A stretch of 61,574 bases of DNA from an uncultured Prochlorococcus sp. Lineage in GTDB: Bacteria > Cyanobacteriota > Cyanobacteriia > PCC-6307 > Cyanobiaceae. How positions within the stretch are numbered: position 1 is the first letter of the stretch; every line of letters begins with the position of its first letter. The stretch spans positions 1 to 61,574 of the forward strand of contig CACGNA010000005.1 in the NCBI GenBank assembly GCA_902574425.1. The letters run 5' to 3'. The notes under the pieces are model-generated. The model did no database searches and was not told where the DNA came from. It saw only the letters and a list, made by a program, of their open reading frames with translations. Both the position numbers and the translations under genes were made by a program. This document shows, piece after piece, positions 58,721 through 61,574 of the stretch.

Positions 58721-61574
58721 CTAAAAAAGGTTATCTAAATAATTAATTCTCTTTAAAGGTGCATTGCTAATAAAAACACCAGGAGATATATCTTTCCAAT
58801 TAGATTTTTCAAATAATTCATGATCTGGCAATCCCTTTAAAAACAAATAAATATATCCTCCTAGATGTTTATGTGGTTGATAATTTTTAAGTCGCCACTT
58901 TAATAATCTATGTAATGCTAATAAATAAAGATGAGATTGCAAGGGATAATGATGTTTAATCATTTCATTTCTCATATTTTCATAGTTATAGTTTCTTGGT
59001 AAACAATCACTATTATCACTTCCAGAAATCAAATTACTTTTCCAATCAATTATCCACCATTTACTATCTTCTAGTGTATTACCTACAGGAAAAATACAAT
59101 CAATACATCCTGAATGAAAGCCTTTATTCATAATTTGAAGATCATTTATCTTATCGGCATATTCTTCACCAAATTCATATTCCTTATCTAAAAGAAAGCA
59201 TTTTGATATGTCATGAGAATTTATATTTCTACCTTCATAAGATAGTGTTAAATCATATTTAACTTCCTTAATTAAGTATTCATTTGGGATATCAACTAGT
59301 TTCTTGTTTTGTAATTCACTCCCTAAAGATATATTTATAATTCTTAAAATTGCATCTTTTACTTTAAAAGCCAAAGAAGTATCGATTTGATGAAATTTCA
59401 ATTCCTCAATAATTAAATCAATTAATTCTTGATTATTATCGTTTCTAAATTCAAATCTTTCTATTATTTTGTGTAAGCAAGTCCCAGCAATATTTCCTTT
59501 TGGAAATTCACTTAAGGGATTTGGATAAGAAAAATAATTAGGATAATTATTTGATTTCTTAAAATTAGATTCTTTGATAATTGATATATTATCTTCATAA
59601 TCCTTATATTGATTAATAACTGCTTCTATATTTTTATCTTTACGTATCCAAGATGAATAACTTGAATAAGAAATGAATTGATCAGAATTAAATTCCTTAG
59701 ATATTTTTTTATTAACGTTATCGATTCCCCAAAGATTATTATTCAAGCGGTTAATTTGGAACTTAGCGAAAATATCTTTAATTTTCTCTTTTTCTATACT
59801 ATCTTCAAAATTAGACTTATAAATATTAATGTTTTCCAAATTACTAAGTAAATCATTATTTAAAATATTATTTGTATCTTCTAAATCATTAAAAACTATA
59901 AGTTTATATTTGCTCCTTGTAAGTGCTACATAAATTAACCTCTCACTCTCTTTAAATAAATCTTCTTTTTCTATTAATTTAAATTTTTCAACCTTCGCGT
60001 AATTATTAGAAATATTAATGTATATGTTTCTATCAATATTTGATTTCCAAATAGGTCCTTTAATTTTATTTGATTTATTAGAAATAATTGAGAGATATGG
60101 ACATAAGACCATGTCAAATTCTAGGCCCTTACTACTATGGATGGTATAAAGATTTATACCATTTTGAAGATTATAATCTTTCGTCAAAAAATCTTCTCCA
60201 GTACAAATTCTCAAAGAAAGATCTAACTGATTCTTATACCATTTAAAAACTTTATTGAGATTAAAATCATTATTAATTAATTCTATTTCAACAATTTCTG
60301 AAAGTTGAAATAAATTTGATTTTAAATCTGAATCTTGAATAATCGAGGATGACTTGTAATTTATAAGAAGTTCATTAACAATATTTAGAAAACCTTTTTC
60401 TCTTAATTCCTTAGACCAATCAATACATTTATTAATCAAAGTTTCTAAATTATTACTAATTCCATCATCAAGTAATTCTTCTAATTTAATTTCTATAAAC
60501 TTTGAAGCAGCAAGCAAGGTTATATTTTTAAAAAACCTAGGATTTAATAAACAGTCCATGAATAAAAATAATAGAGAACTTGCTTCTGTATCAAAAATAT
60601 TTTGTTTATTTTGTATTTTGCATGGGAGGTTAAACTGATTTAATTTGTTTTTCAAATCTAAGCATTGCGAATTATTTAATGTAAGAATCGCAATTTTATC
60701 AATATCAATTTCTTTATTATTTAAAATAAAGTTAACTATGTAATGAGTTACAAGATCCTCTATATCATTCTCTTTTTTTGAAAATTCTACAATTTCAAAT
60801 ACATCCTTAAATTTAAATTCAGAATTGATATTTTCATTAATTCTAGAGGTTAATTTCCTATATTTTAATTTTGATTGTTTAAGTCCATTCTTATAAAGTT
60901 TATTAATAACATGCATTAACTTTTTTGAGGATCTATAGTTATCTGTAAGACTAAAAACTTCGATTGCATTTGATCTTGCATCTAAGTAAGTTTCAATATC
61001 TCCACCTCTAAATTTGTAGATAGCTTGTTTTGGATCACCTACACAAAGTAAAAAATGATTTTTAGTATTAAAGAATTTTTTTATTAAATTCCACTGAATA
61101 TTATCTGTATCTTGAAACTCATCTACTAAGACACATTTAAATCTTTTTTGAATTTTAGATAGAGTACCACTATTACTAATTTCTGAATCTAGAAATGTAT
61201 TTTCCACAGTCTTTATAAGATCATTGAAGTTAAAAATAGAAAAACTTTTCTTTAATTCAATTAATTTTATATAAGCTAATTGGGTAAATATTCTTATAAA
61301 TTCAGTATAGAAACCTTCTTTTATTTTATATATTTTATCTTGCAATAAATTAAATTTAGTAAAATCTAATTTTAGATTATGTTTATTAATTTCTTTAGAT
61401 ATATTTTCTATATAAAAATATTTAAATAAAAGATCATCTTTAGAAATATCATATAGAAAATCAATCACATTTTTCGAATTAAGCTTTTGGTTAATCTCTT
61501 CAATCCAACAAATTATTTGATTAAACTTATCATTTCTGGGTTTTGCTGAATATATTTGACTTTTACCACCACAG
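58721..61574 (-). CDS. recB: Exodeoxyribonuclease V beta subunit RecB, 5' end outside window
   Basis: Helicase-nuclease subunit of RecBCD. The frame stays open to the right edge: the GTG at 61468 is not the real start, and 35 more in-frame codons precede it. About 950 codons are present of roughly 1,200, so the N-terminal Walker A is missing. Seen: VLVDEFQDTD, VGDPKQAIYKFRGGD, TLNNSQ, LYTIHSSKGLEFDMVLCP, VALTRSKYKLIVF, then the C-terminal nuclease domain with AGTCLHKIIERFEF and the catalytic GCIDCIF...WWIIDWKSN. recC presumably lies further right. Confidence 0.93.
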   Translation of the reverse strand, partial: CGGKSQIYSAKPRNDKFNQIICWIEEINQKLNSKNVIDFLYDISKDDLLFKYFYIENISKEINKHNLKLDFTKFNLLQDKIYKIKEGFYTEFIRIFTQLAYIKLIELKKSFSIFNFNDLIKTVENTFLDSEISNSGTLSKIQKRFKCVLVDEFQDTDNIQWNLIKKFFNTKNHFLLCVGDPKQAIYKFRGGDIETYLDARSNAIEVFSLTDNYRSSKKLMHVINKLYKNGLKQSKLKYRKLTSRINENINSEFKFKDVFEIVEFSKKENDIEDLVTHYIVNFILNNKEIDIDKIAILTLNNSQCLDLKNKLNQFNLPCKIQNKQNIFDTEASSLLFLFMDCLLNPRFFKNITLLAASKFIEIKLEELLDDGISNNLETLINKCIDWSKELREKGFLNIVNELLINYKSSSIIQDSDLKSNLFQLSEIVEIELINNDFNLNKVFKWYKNQLDLSLRICTGEDFLTKDYNLQNGINLYTIHSSKGLEFDMVLCPYLSIISNKSNKIKGPIWKSNIDRNIYINISNNYAKVEKFKLIEKEDLFKESERLIYVALTRSKYKLIVFNDLEDTNNILNNDLLSNLENINIYKSNFEDSIEKEKIKDIFAKFQINRLNNNLWGIDNVNKKISKEFNSDQFISYSSYSSWIRKDKNIEAVINQYKDYEDNISIIKESNFKKSNNYPNYFSYPNPLSEFPKGNIAGTCLHKIIERFEFRNDNNQELIDLIIEELKFHQIDTSLAFKVKDAILRIINISLGSELQNKKLVDIPNEYLIKEVKYDLTLSYEGRNINSHDISKCFLLDKEYEFGEEYADKINDLQIMNKGFHSGCIDCIFPVGNTLEDSKWWIIDWKSNLISGSDNSDCLPRNYNYENMRNEMIKHHYPLQSHLYLLALHRLLKWRLKNYQPHKHLGGYIYLFLKGLPDHELFEKSNWKDISPGVFISNAPLKRINYLDNLF

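Noticed and set aside
61466-61468. GTG as the true start of recB
   Set aside because: The frame remains open for 35 more codons to the window edge and the product would lack the helicase Walker A motif, so the gene is cut by the window instead.

Overview
The window looks like core chromosome of a high-light Prochlorococcus (marine picocyanobacterium). The evidence is very low GC, very high coding density with many genes overlapping by 4 bases or separated by fewer than 20, and a cyanobacterial gene set: chlI, petG, psbP, petH, opcA-zwf, sasA and crtE. A diagnostic sign is the small RNA Yfr1 between guaB and trxA. The FNR lacks a phycobilisome-binding domain, which fits an organism without phycobilisomes. 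I saw no insertion sequence, prophage, integrase, CRISPR array, toxin-antitoxin pair or long repeat. No gene-free stretch exceeds 300 bases; the longest are the prs-malQ gap (33666-33921), the trxA-guaB gap holding Yfr1 (10849-11079) and the GH57-leuA gap (17846-18073).

Layout. 1-1014: 3' part of an alpha/beta hydrolase gene. 1011-7878: a minus-strand run, chlI-ruvC-folate cycloligase-sufE-hom-small ORF-solute-binding lipoprotein-permease. 8000-12255: mostly minus strand, with an RNA methyltransferase, a membrane-anchored cytochrome c, rsmD, hisH, trxA, Yfr1 and an IMPDH-family gene; the tiny petG lies on the plus strand inside this run. 12423-16256: gyrA and a lycopene cyclase. 16262-17845: GH57 branching enzyme. 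18074-25472: leuA, a small membrane protein, a 7TM-HD phosphodiesterase, folD-crtE-phosphatase and cobB. 25476-29522: opcA-zwf and petH. 29705-33665: SRPBCC protein, tRNA-Glu, sasA, a CpeS-like protein, a secreted protein and prs. 33922-45178: malQ, an anchored helix-turn-helix protein, an AarF kinase, a PLP decarboxylase, cdsA, a hydrolase, a glycerol-dehydrogenase-like enzyme, clpC and rimI. 45267-50840: a plus-strand operon lysA-cdaA-uppS-bioB-trhO-unknown. 50837-61574: lipA-recR, psbP, an ABC exporter, a small secreted protein, a DEAD-box helicase, recD and the 3' part of recB, which runs off the right edge.

Functional links. Zwf and OpcA (oxidative pentose phosphate pathway), SasA (clock output), GH57 and MalQ (glycogen) and PetH (NADPH) belong to day/night carbon and redox handling. 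The window encodes both a diadenylate cyclase (CdaA) and a 7TM-HD protein of the type that degrades cyclic di-AMP elsewhere, so both halves of a c-di-AMP cycle may be here. The cyclase sits between lysA and uppS, two genes tied to cell-wall precursors.

No wholly new system is evident. The best leads are the hairpin abutting the deaD start codon, the c-di-AMP pair and an altered RHR motif in the cyclase, the 60-base antisense overlap of petG and rsmD, the CpeS-like protein in a lineage without phycobilisomes, and the FNR amino terminus.
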